A stretch of DNA of 64,000 nucleotides, from assembly GCF_021887715.1 (NCBI RefSeq), contig NZ_JAIQXX010000007.1, positions 62,001 through 126,000 of the forward strand. The letters are read 5' to 3'. The notes under the pieces are model-generated. The model saw nothing but the letters and a program-made list of their open reading frames with translations, made no database searches and was not told where the DNA came from. The position numbers and the translations under genes were made by a program. Within the stretch, counting starts at the first letter, position 1, and each line of letters starts with the position of its first letter. Source of the DNA: Winogradskyella immobilis. Its GTDB lineage: Bacteria; Bacteroidota; Bacteroidia; Flavobacteriales; Flavobacteriaceae. Positions 39,016 through 47,119 of the stretch are shown one piece after another.

Positions 39016-39603
39016 TTAAAAAATATTGTTTTCTATGAGTATAGGTATTACCAAACCTACAACTACAGACGAGAGTACCATTACCCAATCGCGTTGTGAG
39101 AATCTAAAAATAGTTTGAAATAAGAAGCCGAAAAATAAAACTACAAATACAATGATAATTTGTGCAATTTCAATACCTAGAGCAAACTCTAATAATGACA
39201 CTAGTTTGTTATCTGCTCCACCAAAAACCATGGTAAACTCACGTGCAAAACCAAGGCCATGAACTAAACCGAAAAATAGTGCTGCAAATAAAAGTAAGCC
39301 TACTTTTTTATTTTTATCGTGTTTGCCTGCTGTAAACACATTATATATCGCTGCTACTAATATGGTTATAGGTATTAAAAACTCAACCAATTTCCCATTA
39401 ACTGAGACAACATCATAAGCCGCTAAAACTAAGGATAATGTATGACCGATAGTAAATAAGGAAACTAATAGAAGTACACGTTTCCAATTTTTAAAAAGAT
39501 AAGGCACAGCAAGTACCATTAAAAAAAGCACGTGATCGTAACCATTAATATCTAAAACATGATTAATGCCATATTTGACATTAAACCAAAATTCATCCAA
39601 CAT
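39016..39603 (-). CDS. HupE/UreJ-family membrane protein
   Basis: 195 residues with about six helices. Characteristic motif GINHVLDINGYDHVLFLMVLA near residue 12-32, and later FTIGHTLSLVLAAYDVV and FGLVHGLGFA, all with conserved His. HupE/UreJ relatives are linked to nickel or cobalt uptake, but no urease or hydrogenase gene is seen here, so the substrate is not assigned. Own -7 box (TAACTTTG on the minus strand at 39628-39635). Confidence 0.88.
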   Translation of the reverse strand: MLDEFWFNVKYGINHVLDINGYDHVLFLMVLAVPYLFKNWKRVLLLVSLFTIGHTLSLVLAAYDVVSVNGKLVEFLIPITILVAAIYNVFTAGKHDKNKKVGLLLFAALFFGLVHGLGFAREFTMVFGGADNKLVSLLEFALGIEIAQIIIVFVVLFFGFLFQTIFRFSQRDWVMVLSSVVVGLVIPILIENNIF

Positions 39604-39627
39604 AATTATTGTTATTTAGGGTTGAAC

Positions 39628-39635
39628 CAAAGTTA
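39628..39635 (-). promoter_or_regulatory. -7 box (TAACTTTG) of the HupE/UreJ gene
   Basis: Exact TAnnTTTG on the minus strand, 24 nt upstream of the ATG. Confidence 0.6.
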
Positions 39636-39763
39636 CAATTATTAGATAATTATGAAAGTAAAAAATGTTTTTTAGATGTTTAAAAATGACATTTATATAA
39701 AAAAACCTCAACAGAACTAAACGGGCTTTATATTTATATTAAAAAAATATTAAGATTTGAGTA

Positions 39764-40198
39764 TTATTTAATTTTAGAGATTATTTGCCCTTCAAATTTT
39801 GTTTTAATTGTAGAGTCTTTTTTAGAGAATTCAACTGCAGATAAAATCAAATTTTTTATAGATTCTTTATTATAATCTTTGTGAGTCTTAATAGGGATAT
39901 GTCTAATATGTTTTCCTGTGCCTTGTAGTAATTTTTTTGGATCGGGAAGTAAAACACCTTTATTGAATCCTAAATTGAGGTGATTGGTATAAATGGGAAT
40001 CATACAAAAAGCATCTCCCATTTTTTCTGAAACAGAATATACCGATGTCAATGCATGTGTATGATATAATAACTCGCAACTTTCAGGATATAAATCTAAG
40101 ATAAAGTTTCGTAAACCTGAATAAACATCAATTAATTCTTGATCCTTATATTTTAAATGATTCCAAAAATCGGGATGAATTTCTCTTGTAATTGCCAT
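39764..40198 (-). CDS. DUF1801-type small protein
   Basis: 144 residues. C-terminal LLPDPKKLLQGTGKHIRHIP and the preceding hydrophobic NHLNLGFNKG are hallmarks of the DUF1801/YdhG-like fold. Function unknown. Its start overlaps the stop of the VOC gene by one base (TAATG), so the two form an operon. Confidence 0.82.
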   Translation of the reverse strand: MAITREIHPDFWNHLKYKDQELIDVYSGLRNFILDLYPESCELLYHTHALTSVYSVSEKMGDAFCMIPIYTNHLNLGFNKGVLLPDPKKLLQGTGKHIRHIPIKTHKDYNKESIKNLILSAVEFSKKDSTIKTKFEGQIISKIK

Positions 40199-40578
40199 TA
40201 TACTCTTTTATGATATTGGATTGCACAAAGTATATTTCCTTCAGTATCTAAAAACTTGACTAGCCAACCTACATGGGGAATTTCAGTTTTTGGCATTACA
40301 ATTTCACCATTATTATTTTTAATTTTTAGTATTAACTCATCTATATTTTCAGTTTCAATAGAGCATTCAAACCCATTTATCTTTTCAGCTATTGGACTAT
40401 ATTTTCTGGATTGTAAAGCACCAATAAGTTGTGCATCATTAGTATCACTATCTTTTATTTGAAGAAAATCATCTGGTCCATAATTATTATAGTTCCATCC
40501 AAATAAATTAGAATAAAATGTTTTCGCTCTATCCATATCATCAATATAAATAGCGAAGTGTACAGGTTTATGTTTCAT
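40198..40578 (-). CDS. VOC-family (glyoxalase-like) protein
   Basis: 126 residues with the two beta-alpha-beta-beta-beta modules of the vicinal-oxygen-chelate fold: VHFAIYIDDMDRAKTFYSNLFGW at the start and GWLVKFLDTEGNILCAIQY at the end. Possible metal ligands are His7 and a late Glu or His. Substrates vary widely within the family (glyoxalase, dioxygenase, antibiotic binding), so no reaction is assigned. First gene of a pair with DUF1801. Confidence 0.85.
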   Translation of the reverse strand: MKHKPVHFAIYIDDMDRAKTFYSNLFGWNYNNYGPDDFLQIKDSDTNDAQLIGALQSRKYSPIAEKINGFECSIETENIDELILKIKNNNGEIVMPKTEIPHVGWLVKFLDTEGNILCAIQYHKRV

Positions 40579-40670
40579 TGTTATTTAACTCTAGTTTTCT
40601 GTGATTAATCCTGTTATCAAACTCAATAATATACTTACTATTACTAATATAGGGAATATGACCGTACCAT

Positions 40671-41786
40671 CTATATTTTCTTTATAGTATTTAGAAAAGG
40701 TTTTAGAGCATCCCAGTATTCTTTTGCATCTGTTCGTCCGTTCCATAAAGCTTTGGATCCGTGTTCTCCTGTTCCTTTGGGTGTAAAATGAACTTGATTT
40801 TCTTTAAGTACAATTCCTTTTAATAAATCAGATATAATAGACGCTTCTACTCTTGCAGAAGACATAAACAACGGCTTATCTATTTTAGGAATAAGAACTG
40901 ATAATGATGTTTTGTTTTCACGAAAGTGATCAAAAGCACTAAAAGCAATAGCCGCATTTACTTTCTCACTTTGTGAAGCGGCAAATATTCCTAAAGTAGC
41001 AGAACTAGAACTGCCCCAAATGGTAATTTGTTTATTGTACCTCTGGTATAAATAATCTATAGCTGCAGCTATTTCTTCTTCGGCAGCATAAACAATAAGC
41101 ATAGAATTTCGATCTATAGGTGTTGCGGTTTTTTCAATAGTTTCATTTTTTGCCCCTTGAAAATCACCTCCTGTGGTCAAATCTACAGCTAAACAGTTAA
41201 AGCCTAGTTCATTTAGTTTAGGTGCTATATCTACATATTCATATTTATTAAAATTGGATTGATGACAAAGTAATATAACAGAGCTATCTTTACCTACTTC
41301 ATACAGTTCACCATAAACGGTTCTCTTATCGGTAACTTTAAAAGTTACTTTTTTTGAAGGATACTTTTTTGATAATTCTTTATCGGGGTTTGGTTTTGCA
41401 TTTCTTCGTTCTCTTGACTCGTTAACAAGGTTGTCAAACAACTCAATTTTTGTAATTTTTCTTTTATCGTTAAAATGCATAGCGGAAGTTCGTTCCCCCA
41501 AACCATTAAAATTATAATTAATTAACGTGTTAGTTGTGTTAGTCTCTTTTACTGTCAAAGAAGTAAGTGGTAATTGTGTAAACAATTGATTAAGTGCTAA
41601 TGGTATTTGTTCTTTATTAGATACACCAGAAATCGTGAAGTCTGAACTCAAATAGGGCTTTAATTTATCACCACTTTTATCTTTAAAGCATTCTTTATAA
41701 ATTTCTATGACCTCACTATAATCTTGAGCGTTTACACCCATAGAAATTATGAATATAAATAATAGCGATATGTATTTAGTTCTCAT
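40671..41786 (-). CDS. Secreted alpha/beta hydrolase with N-terminal DUF3887-like domain
   Basis: 371 residues. Signal peptide (ISLLFIFIISMGVNAQ); N-terminal domain (about 22-115) of the cone-like type seen in the neighbouring small gene (ECFKDKSGDKLKPYLSSDF); C-terminal hydrolase (about 145-371). The nucleophile elbow reads WGSSSSATLG, so the usual G-x-S-x-G has Ser in the last position. The candidate His is in GTGEHGSKALW and Asp in NCLAVDLTTGG. Substrate unknown. A related domain-only gene lies 87 bp upstream on the same strand. Confidence 0.82.
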   Translation of the reverse strand: MRTKYISLLFIFIISMGVNAQDYSEVIEIYKECFKDKSGDKLKPYLSSDFTISGVSNKEQIPLALNQLFTQLPLTSLTVKETNTTNTLINYNFNGLGERTSAMHFNDKRKITKIELFDNLVNESRERRNAKPNPDKELSKKYPSKKVTFKVTDKRTVYGELYEVGKDSSVILLCHQSNFNKYEYVDIAPKLNELGFNCLAVDLTTGGDFQGAKNETIEKTATPIDRNSMLIVYAAEEEIAAAIDYLYQRYNKQITIWGSSSSATLGIFAASQSEKVNAAIAFSAFDHFRENKTSLSVLIPKIDKPLFMSSARVEASIISDLLKGIVLKENQVHFTPKGTGEHGSKALWNGRTDAKEYWDALKPFLNTIKKI

Positions 41787-41873
41787 CGTTTTTCTCTTTA
41801 TTTAAATTAATGAAAACTATTTACTGTCCATTTCTTTTTGCTCTAGCTTCTTTCATAAGATTTTCAATAATCT

Positions 41874-42251
41874 CTATTTTAGTAATTTCGCCTTCATCAT
41901 TAAATAGTATGCAGACTTTCGCTTACCAGCACCAACAATATTATACGCTATAGTTACTTTTCCTGGTTTACTTTTTTTAACTTCCATAGAATTTAACTGT
42001 TTCGTAAATAATTGACTTAATACATTGTCAATACGATCTGGAGTTACGTGTTCTTTTGGTAAGAAAGGTGGGAATGCAATATCAGAACTTAAATAAGGTT
42101 TTAATTTATCACCACTTCTATCTTTAAAGCATTGTTTAAACGCTTCAATTTGTTCTGTGTAATCTACTGTTTGTTTGTTTTTCTTTTGGGCATTCATTCC
42201 TAAAGCGCCTACTAAACATAATAGTAATAAGATTCGTTTTAAATTCTTCAT
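41874..42251 (-). CDS. Secreted DUF3887-like domain protein, 3' end frameshifted
   Basis: 125 residues as it stands: signal peptide (ILLLLCLVGALGMNAQ) and one domain closely related to the N-terminus of the adjacent hydrolase (shared FKxRSGDKLKPYLSSD; LSQLFTK). The last residues (YLMMKAKLLK) do not match the paralogue. Shifting frame near 41907 restores homology: SAY then LFNDEGEITKIEIIENLMKE down to a stop at 41821, against SAMHFNDKRKITKIELFDNL in the paralogue. One extra C (TACCTA instead of TACTA on the coding strand) would restore it. So the intact gene would span 41821-42251. Either a recent mutation or an assembly error. Confidence 0.7.
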   Translation of the reverse strand: MKNLKRILLLLCLVGALGMNAQKKNKQTVDYTEQIEAFKQCFKDRSGDKLKPYLSSDIAFPPFLPKEHVTPDRIDNVLSQLFTKQLNSMEVKKSKPGKVTIAYNIVGAGKRKSAYYLMMKAKLLK

Positions 42252-42328
42252 TTGTTTAAATTTTAATTAATATTCTTTTGAATGAGAGATAAAAGTAATC
42301 GTGCATATAAAAGACTCTAAGTGTTTTA

Positions 42329-42360
42329 TGACAAGCGGTCACTAGCTCTGATGAGCGGTC
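42329..42360. promoter_or_regulatory. 12-bp direct repeats, candidate LytTR operator
   Basis: TGACAAGCGGTC (42329) and TGATGAGCGGTC (42349), 10 of 12 identical, 20 bp apart, in the divergent promoter between the two hydrolase groups. LytTR regulators usually bind direct repeats about two helical turns apart, and a LytTR gene ends this cluster. Confidence 0.4.
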
Positions 42361-42474
42361 TACTTTTTGGATATATCCTTTTATAATAGTTAATAACCGT
42401 TCGTCATAATTTACTTTTCCGAAAGAACAATGCCTTCTAATTTCACGGATTAATTCAAAAAAACGAAATCGATT

Positions 42475-43623
42475 ATGCAACGAACTCTAATACTATGTAT
42501 AGCAACCGTATTTATTTTATTATGTTTCTCTTGTACAGAAACTGTTGAAGGTGATTGGACAGGAACCTTAAATGTTCAGGGCACAAAACTGCCTGTCAAT
42601 TTTCATATTGTAACATCTGGAGATACGTATAAAACTACTATGGATGTTCCTTCACAAGGAGCAAAAGATATTCAAGCCACAAATACTACGTTTCAAAATA
42701 ATGAATTGACTATTACTGTAAAAAATATGCAAATGCAATATAAAGGTGTTTTTGGAGGTGATGTCATTTCAGGAACGTTTACACAAAGAGGAAATAGTTT
42801 TCCTTTAGATTTTACTCGAATGACTAAAGATGTTATAAGTAAAACAAGACCTCAAGACCCTAAAGCACCTTATCCATATCTTTCCGAAGAAATAAAATTT
42901 ACTAATAATAATGCCAATAACATTGAACTTGCAGGAACTTTAACCTTGCCTGAAAATGTTGAACAACCACCTGTAGTTATACTTATAAGTGGAGATGGTG
43001 GGCAAGATAGAGATGCAGCTATGTTTGGACATCGTCCATTTTTAGTATTGTCTGATTTTTTAACTAGAAATGGTATTGGTGTACTGCGAGTTGACGATAG
43101 AGGTGTTGGAGACAGTAAAGGCTCACAACGGGGTATTACTCTTAAAGAAATAGCTACAGATGTGGAAGCCGCATTTTCTTTTTTACAATCTAGAACAGAC
43201 ATCAACGATGAGCAAATAGGGGTATTGGGGCATAGTGATGGAGGCTATGTAGCTCAAATAGTAGCTTCAAGAAATGATAATATAGATTTCACTATTCTAT
43301 TAGGTAGTCCCGGAGAACCTTTTGAAGGATCTAAAGTGCATCCTAAAGAATATTTATCAAAAATAAAATGTCCTGTATTAGCTTTAAATGGAGATAAAGA
43401 TGTGATTCGAAATGCAAAAACACATTTACCTGCTATTGAAACTGTTTTGAAAGAAAGTGGCAATACAGATGTGACGGCAATGGAACTGGAAAATATCAAT
43501 CACTTTTTTCAGACCACCACAGAGCGAGGCAGTATACGAGCTGTTTCTAGCATAGATGAAACCTATGCACCAAAGGTGCTCGATATTATTAAAAACTGGA
43601 TTACTTCAAAAACAAAACAATAA
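42475..43623 (+). CDS. Alpha/beta hydrolase lipoprotein, short-lid form
   Basis: 382 residues. Lipobox LLCFSC, then a beta-rich N-terminal domain (about 24-120; GDWTGTLNVQGTKLPVNFHI). The hydrolase (about 140-382) has nucleophile LGHSDGGYVAQ, Asp in LNGDKDVIRNA and His in ENINHFFQTT. Compared with the next gene it lacks about 85 residues between the strand after the elbow (LLGSPG) and the IKCPVLALNGDKD strand, the place of the lid in such enzymes. Its stop is one base before the ATG of the paralogue, so they are co-translated. Esterase or peptidase activity is likely, substrate unknown. Confidence 0.85.
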   Translation: MQRTLILCIATVFILLCFSCTETVEGDWTGTLNVQGTKLPVNFHIVTSGDTYKTTMDVPSQGAKDIQATNTTFQNNELTITVKNMQMQYKGVFGGDVISGTFTQRGNSFPLDFTRMTKDVISKTRPQDPKAPYPYLSEEIKFTNNNANNIELAGTLTLPENVEQPPVVILISGDGGQDRDAAMFGHRPFLVLSDFLTRNGIGVLRVDDRGVGDSKGSQRGITLKEIATDVEAAFSFLQSRTDINDEQIGVLGHSDGGYVAQIVASRNDNIDFTILLGSPGEPFEGSKVHPKEYLSKIKCPVLALNGDKDVIRNAKTHLPAIETVLKESGNTDVTAMELENINHFFQTTTERGSIRAVSSIDETYAPKVLDIIKNWITSKTKQ

Positions 43624-43624
43624 A

Positions 43625-45031
43625 ATGAAGCAAATAATAATCATATGCAGCATAGCATTTTTAATCGTATCGTGTTCGTCAAATGCTCAGGATATTATAG
43701 GGGATTGGACGGGAGAAGTGAGAGGCGATAACATTGCATTACCTATTAATTTTCATATTTCTAAAACAGATGGAAATTATAGTAGTACGATAGATTTTTT
43801 GAGTCAAAAAGTTATGGGTTTTAAAACATCCAGTACAACTTTTAATGACAATAGATTACTAATTACTATTGAAGGTCAAGGCATTGTATTTGATGGCAAA
43901 TTAAAAGATGGTATCCTATCGGGTAGTTATACACAAAGAACAAACCGTCTATCTTTTAAACTTTCACGATTACTAATAAAAGAAACAACTAAAAAAGTAC
44001 GTCCTCAAGATCCAAAAAAACCATATCCGTATTCTTCAGAAGAAGTACGTTTTACAAACTCAAAAGCAAATCATATAAAATTGGCAGGAACACTTACCTT
44101 TCCAAAAGATATTAAAAACCCACCTGTAGCGATATTAATTACGGGTACGGGTGCGCAAAATAGGGATGAAGAAATTTTTAATCATCGGCCGTTTTTAGTA
44201 CTATCAGATTATCTTACCCGTAAGGGTATTGCCGTTTTGCGGTATGATGACCGCGGTGTAGGGCAAAGTGAAGGAACTTTAAAAGATACTAATTCTGAAG
44301 ATTTAGCGACAGACGTTGAAGCAGCAATACGGTATCTAAAAACCAGAACGGATATAAGTCCTCAAAAGATTGGGTTAATAGGTCATAGTGAAGGTGGTTT
44401 AATAGCACCTATAGTTGCTTCTAAAGATAAGAGTATAGCGTTTATTGTTTCATTAGCGGGAACTGGAGCAGACGGATTAACACTCTTACTATCTCAAGAA
44501 CGTCGTCAGGCAGAACTAAGAGGTGTTTCTACTAATGAAATCGATTTTAACGAACGTATTTTAAAACGAGCATTTACTATTGTTAAAGAAGAAAACGATT
44601 TTAGTAAAATTTCTGAATTGGTACAAAAAGATTTAGAGCTTTTTCGAAAAGAAAATGCAAATAATCCCTACATTAACTTGTTAACAGATAATGAAATTAC
44701 TGGTCATACAAAAGCAGCTAGCAATCCTAAGAACATCTATTTTTTTAAAACCGACCCTAAACAGTTTTGGGAAAAAGTACAATGCCCTATACTTGCAATT
44801 AATGGTGATAAAGATTCGCAGGTGAGTTCTAAAATTCATTTAGCTGCTATAAAAGAAGCTATAGAAGAAGGAGGCAATTCAGAAACAACTATTAAAGAAT
44901 TAAAAGGATTAAATCATTTGTTCCAAACTGCCAAAACAGGAAGTGTAGAAGAATATGAACAGATTGAAGAAACATTTTCGCCAAAAGCATTACTAATGAT
45001 TAAAGATTGGGTTATTGCACATACAAAATAA
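43625..45031 (+). CDS. Alpha/beta hydrolase lipoprotein, full-length paralogue
   Basis: 468 residues from ATG 43625, which gives a lipoprotein signal (AFLIVSCSSNAQ); the frame is open to 43556 but that start lies within the previous gene. Same N-terminal domain as the previous protein (IGDWTGEVRGDNIALPINFHI) and a complete hydrolase: GHSEGGLIAPI elbow, lid region with helices (ERRQAELRGVSTNEIDFNER), INGDKDSQVS and GLNHLFQTA. Resembles the EstX/S9-like secreted hydrolases of Bacteroidota. Followed 41 bp later by a sensor kinase. Confidence 0.88.
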   Translation: MKQIIIICSIAFLIVSCSSNAQDIIGDWTGEVRGDNIALPINFHISKTDGNYSSTIDFLSQKVMGFKTSSTTFNDNRLLITIEGQGIVFDGKLKDGILSGSYTQRTNRLSFKLSRLLIKETTKKVRPQDPKKPYPYSSEEVRFTNSKANHIKLAGTLTFPKDIKNPPVAILITGTGAQNRDEEIFNHRPFLVLSDYLTRKGIAVLRYDDRGVGQSEGTLKDTNSEDLATDVEAAIRYLKTRTDISPQKIGLIGHSEGGLIAPIVASKDKSIAFIVSLAGTGADGLTLLLSQERRQAELRGVSTNEIDFNERILKRAFTIVKEENDFSKISELVQKDLELFRKENANNPYINLLTDNEITGHTKAASNPKNIYFFKTDPKQFWEKVQCPILAINGDKDSQVSSKIHLAAIKEAIEEGGNSETTIKELKGLNHLFQTAKTGSVEEYEQIEETFSPKALLMIKDWVIAHTK

Positions 45032-45072
45032 ATATTGCACTTTTATCATTCTTCTTATTTAAGAAACCATAG

Positions 45073-46116
45073 ATGAAATTAACGAATACTACTTGGTTTT
45101 GGGTTTTACAGCTCTTTGGATGGGGATTATTTGTTGCTGCACAAAGACTTAACGAGCTGTTTAATATAGAATATCCTTATAAATACTCTGTAATTCTATA
45201 TAGTATAACAACACTTTTCTTCGGTGTTTTATGTACTACATTATTACGATATTTTTTAAAAAATCAGTTATCTTTTGACCAGTATAAGAAAAGAGAAGTC
45301 ATTCAAATAAGTATCGCTTATAGTGTTGCTTCTATACTACTCTCTGTATCTTTTTTTATTACAAATCCCATACGTAACCATTATGCAAACCATATTGAAA
45401 AGTTTGATAAAAACACTTTTTTAGAAAGTTTTTTCAGTTCATTTTTAGTTATTTTCATTTGGTTATTCTTTTATTTTTTAATTAAAAATAGCAGGCGAAT
45501 TAATGAAAATAAATTAGAACGTTTACAGTTAGAAACCAACTTAAAAGAAGCGCAATTGAATACTTTAAAAGGACAGATCAACCCACATTTTATGTTTAAT
45601 AGCCTTAACAATATTAAAGGGTTGATACGTGAAGATGCTGAAAAATCAAGAGAAATGATTACACGTTTGTCTGAGATGTTACGGTATTCTCTAGCTAAAA
45701 ACAATATCGATACCATTGCCTTAGAAAATGAGATAAAAATGGTAGAACATTATATAGCACTCTCAAAAATTCATTTAGAAGACAGACTTACATTTGAAAA
45801 AGAAGTCCCTAAACATCTTTTAGATATAAAAGTTCCGCCTATGCTCATACAAATCCTTGTAGAAAATGCAGTAAAGCACGGAATCTCTGATTTAGAAGAA
45901 GGAGGCATTGTATCTCTAAAAGTTTTTGATACCAACAATAATTTAGAAATAAGAGTAACCAATACAGGTACCTTAAATAATGTCAAAAACACTACAAAAA
46001 TAGGAGTAAGCAATATTAAAAAAAGGTTGCGTTTACTTTATGCTGAAAAAGCGAGATTTTCACTTTCTGAAAACAATAATCTAGTAACGGCTACAATTAA
46101 AATTCCAATCTTATGA
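45073..46116 (+). CDS. LytS/YehU-type sensor histidine kinase
   Basis: 347 residues. Four membrane helices (about 5-130) without an obvious extracellular domain, a coiled-coil linker (NENKLERLQLETNLKEAQ), and the His_kinase box GQINPHFMFNSLNNIKGLI (phospho-His near residue 173). The HATPase C-terminal domain contains VPPMLIQILVENAVKHGI. Its signal is unknown. The stop overlaps the regulator's start by four bases. Confidence 0.92.
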   Translation: MKLTNTTWFWVLQLFGWGLFVAAQRLNELFNIEYPYKYSVILYSITTLFFGVLCTTLLRYFLKNQLSFDQYKKREVIQISIAYSVASILLSVSFFITNPIRNHYANHIEKFDKNTFLESFFSSFLVIFIWLFFYFLIKNSRRINENKLERLQLETNLKEAQLNTLKGQINPHFMFNSLNNIKGLIREDAEKSREMITRLSEMLRYSLAKNNIDTIALENEIKMVEHYIALSKIHLEDRLTFEKEVPKHLLDIKVPPMLIQILVENAVKHGISDLEEGGIVSLKVFDTNNNLEIRVTNTGTLNNVKNTTKIGVSNIKKRLRLLYAEKARFSLSENNNLVTATIKIPIL

Positions 46117-46838
46117 AAAAAATGACCGCTGTTATCGTTGAAGATTCCCGTTTGGCTAGAAATGAGCTCAAAGAACTCATAAGCGAATATTCACAAATTG
46201 AAATCATTGGAGAAGCTGAAAATGTTAATAAGGCATATCAATTGATGACGAGTACATTTCCTCAATTATTATTTTTAGATATCAATATGCCTAGAAAAAA
46301 CGGTTTTGAACTTCTAGAAATGTTAGATGAAATCCCTATCGTTATTTTTACTACTGCCTATGATGAATACGCCATAAAAAGTTTTGAGTATAATGCCTTT
46401 GACTATTTGTTAAAACCAATAGACAGTGAACGTTTTGCAAAAACCATCAAAAAATTAACGCCTATTATAGAAAGCAAAGAAAGGCTTCATAGGAGTGATT
46501 TGTTCTCTGAAAACAGTGAGATTTTTATTAAGGATGGTGAGAATTGTTGGATGATAACTATAAAAGATATCATTTTATTCGAAATTGTCGGTAACTATAC
46601 ACGAGTCTATTTTAACGATAAAAAGCCATTGATTTATAAGTCACTCAACCAGATAGAAAGCAAATTACCCAAAGGATTATTTTTTAGAACCAGTCGCCAA
46701 CAAATCATTAATATTAAAATGATTAAAAAAGTCATTCCTTATTTTAAAGGAACGCTTAAAATAATTATGAATAATAATATAGAAATACAAACATCAAGAC
46801 GACAATCTAAACTATTTAAAGAACACTTTGATTTTTGA
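46113..46838 (+). CDS. LytTR-family response regulator
   Basis: 241 residues. Receiver domain (1-120) with acidic pocket and phospho-acceptor Asp56 (LLFLDINMPRKNGF) and the later Lys (YLLKPIDSERF). LytTR DNA-binding domain (about 135-241; EIVGNYTRVYFNDKKPLIYKS, FRTSRQQIINIKMIKKVI). LytTR proteins bind pairs of direct repeats. Likely targets include the adjacent hydrolase promoter, where such repeats occur; that is inference. Confidence 0.93.
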   Translation: MKKMTAVIVEDSRLARNELKELISEYSQIEIIGEAENVNKAYQLMTSTFPQLLFLDINMPRKNGFELLEMLDEIPIVIFTTAYDEYAIKSFEYNAFDYLLKPIDSERFAKTIKKLTPIIESKERLHRSDLFSENSEIFIKDGENCWMITIKDIILFEIVGNYTRVYFNDKKPLIYKSLNQIESKLPKGLFFRTSRQQIINIKMIKKVIPYFKGTLKIIMNNNIEIQTSRRQSKLFKEHFDF

Positions 46839-46859
46839 AAGAACTAAGTTTAAAATAAA

Positions 46860-46898
46860 AAAACCTCAACCTATTATTAATTAAATAGTTGAGGTTTT
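46860..46898. terminator. Bidirectional terminator between LytTR gene and tRNA-Leu
   Basis: 10-bp stem (AAAACCTCAA / TTGAGGTTTT) with a longer, partly paired loop and A/T-runs on both sides; convergent transcripts meet here. Confidence 0.85.
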
Positions 46899-46904
46899 GA
46901 TCTG

Positions 46905-46986
46905 TACTCAAGGTGGGAATCGAACCCACACTCTCGAAAGAACCGGATTTTGAATCCGGCGCGTCTACCAATTCCGCCACTTGAGC
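46905..46986 (-). tRNA. tRNA-Leu (anticodon CAA)
   Basis: 82 nt on the minus strand, type II with a long variable arm. Anticodon stem CCGGA/TCCGG with loop TTCAAAA gives CAA, which reads UUG. D-loop TTGGTAGACGCG and T-arm GGGTTCGAATCCC are standard. The acceptor stem has a G1-U72 wobble pair and no encoded CCA end. A -7 box (46999-47006) lies 12 nt upstream. Confidence 0.95.
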
Positions 46987-46998
46987 AATTTCGGATTG

Positions 46999-47006
46999 CA
47001 AAAATA
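46999..47006 (-). promoter_or_regulatory. -7 box (TATTTTTG) of tRNA-Leu
   Basis: Exact TAnnTTTG on the minus strand, 12 nt before the mature tRNA 5' end. Confidence 0.55.
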
Positions 47007-47074
47007 GAAAAAAATTATGAGTTGTTCCTATTAAAATAGTAAGGGTTATAGTTTCGGCTAGACAAATAATTTTC

Positions 47075-47082
47075 TAACTTTG
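47075..47082 (+). promoter_or_regulatory. -7 box (TAACTTTG) of prs
   Basis: Exact TAnnTTTG, 37 nt before the prs ATG. Confidence 0.6.
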
Positions 47083-47119
47083 AGGCCTATAAAAAACACA
47101 TCTAACAACAACACAACTC

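Noticed and set aside
42256-42480. 74-residue minus-strand ORF in the divergent hydrolase promoter
   Set aside because: Covers the promoter region and the direct repeats; no signal, no recognisable family, and the flanking genes need this space.
43556-43624. Longer start for the second hydrolase lipoprotein
   Set aside because: Would lie inside the preceding gene and hide a clear lipoprotein signal peptide at 43625.
46816-47001. 61-residue minus-strand ORF (contains AELVDAPDSKSG)
   Set aside because: It is the translation of the tRNA-Leu gene and its flanks, a common artefact.
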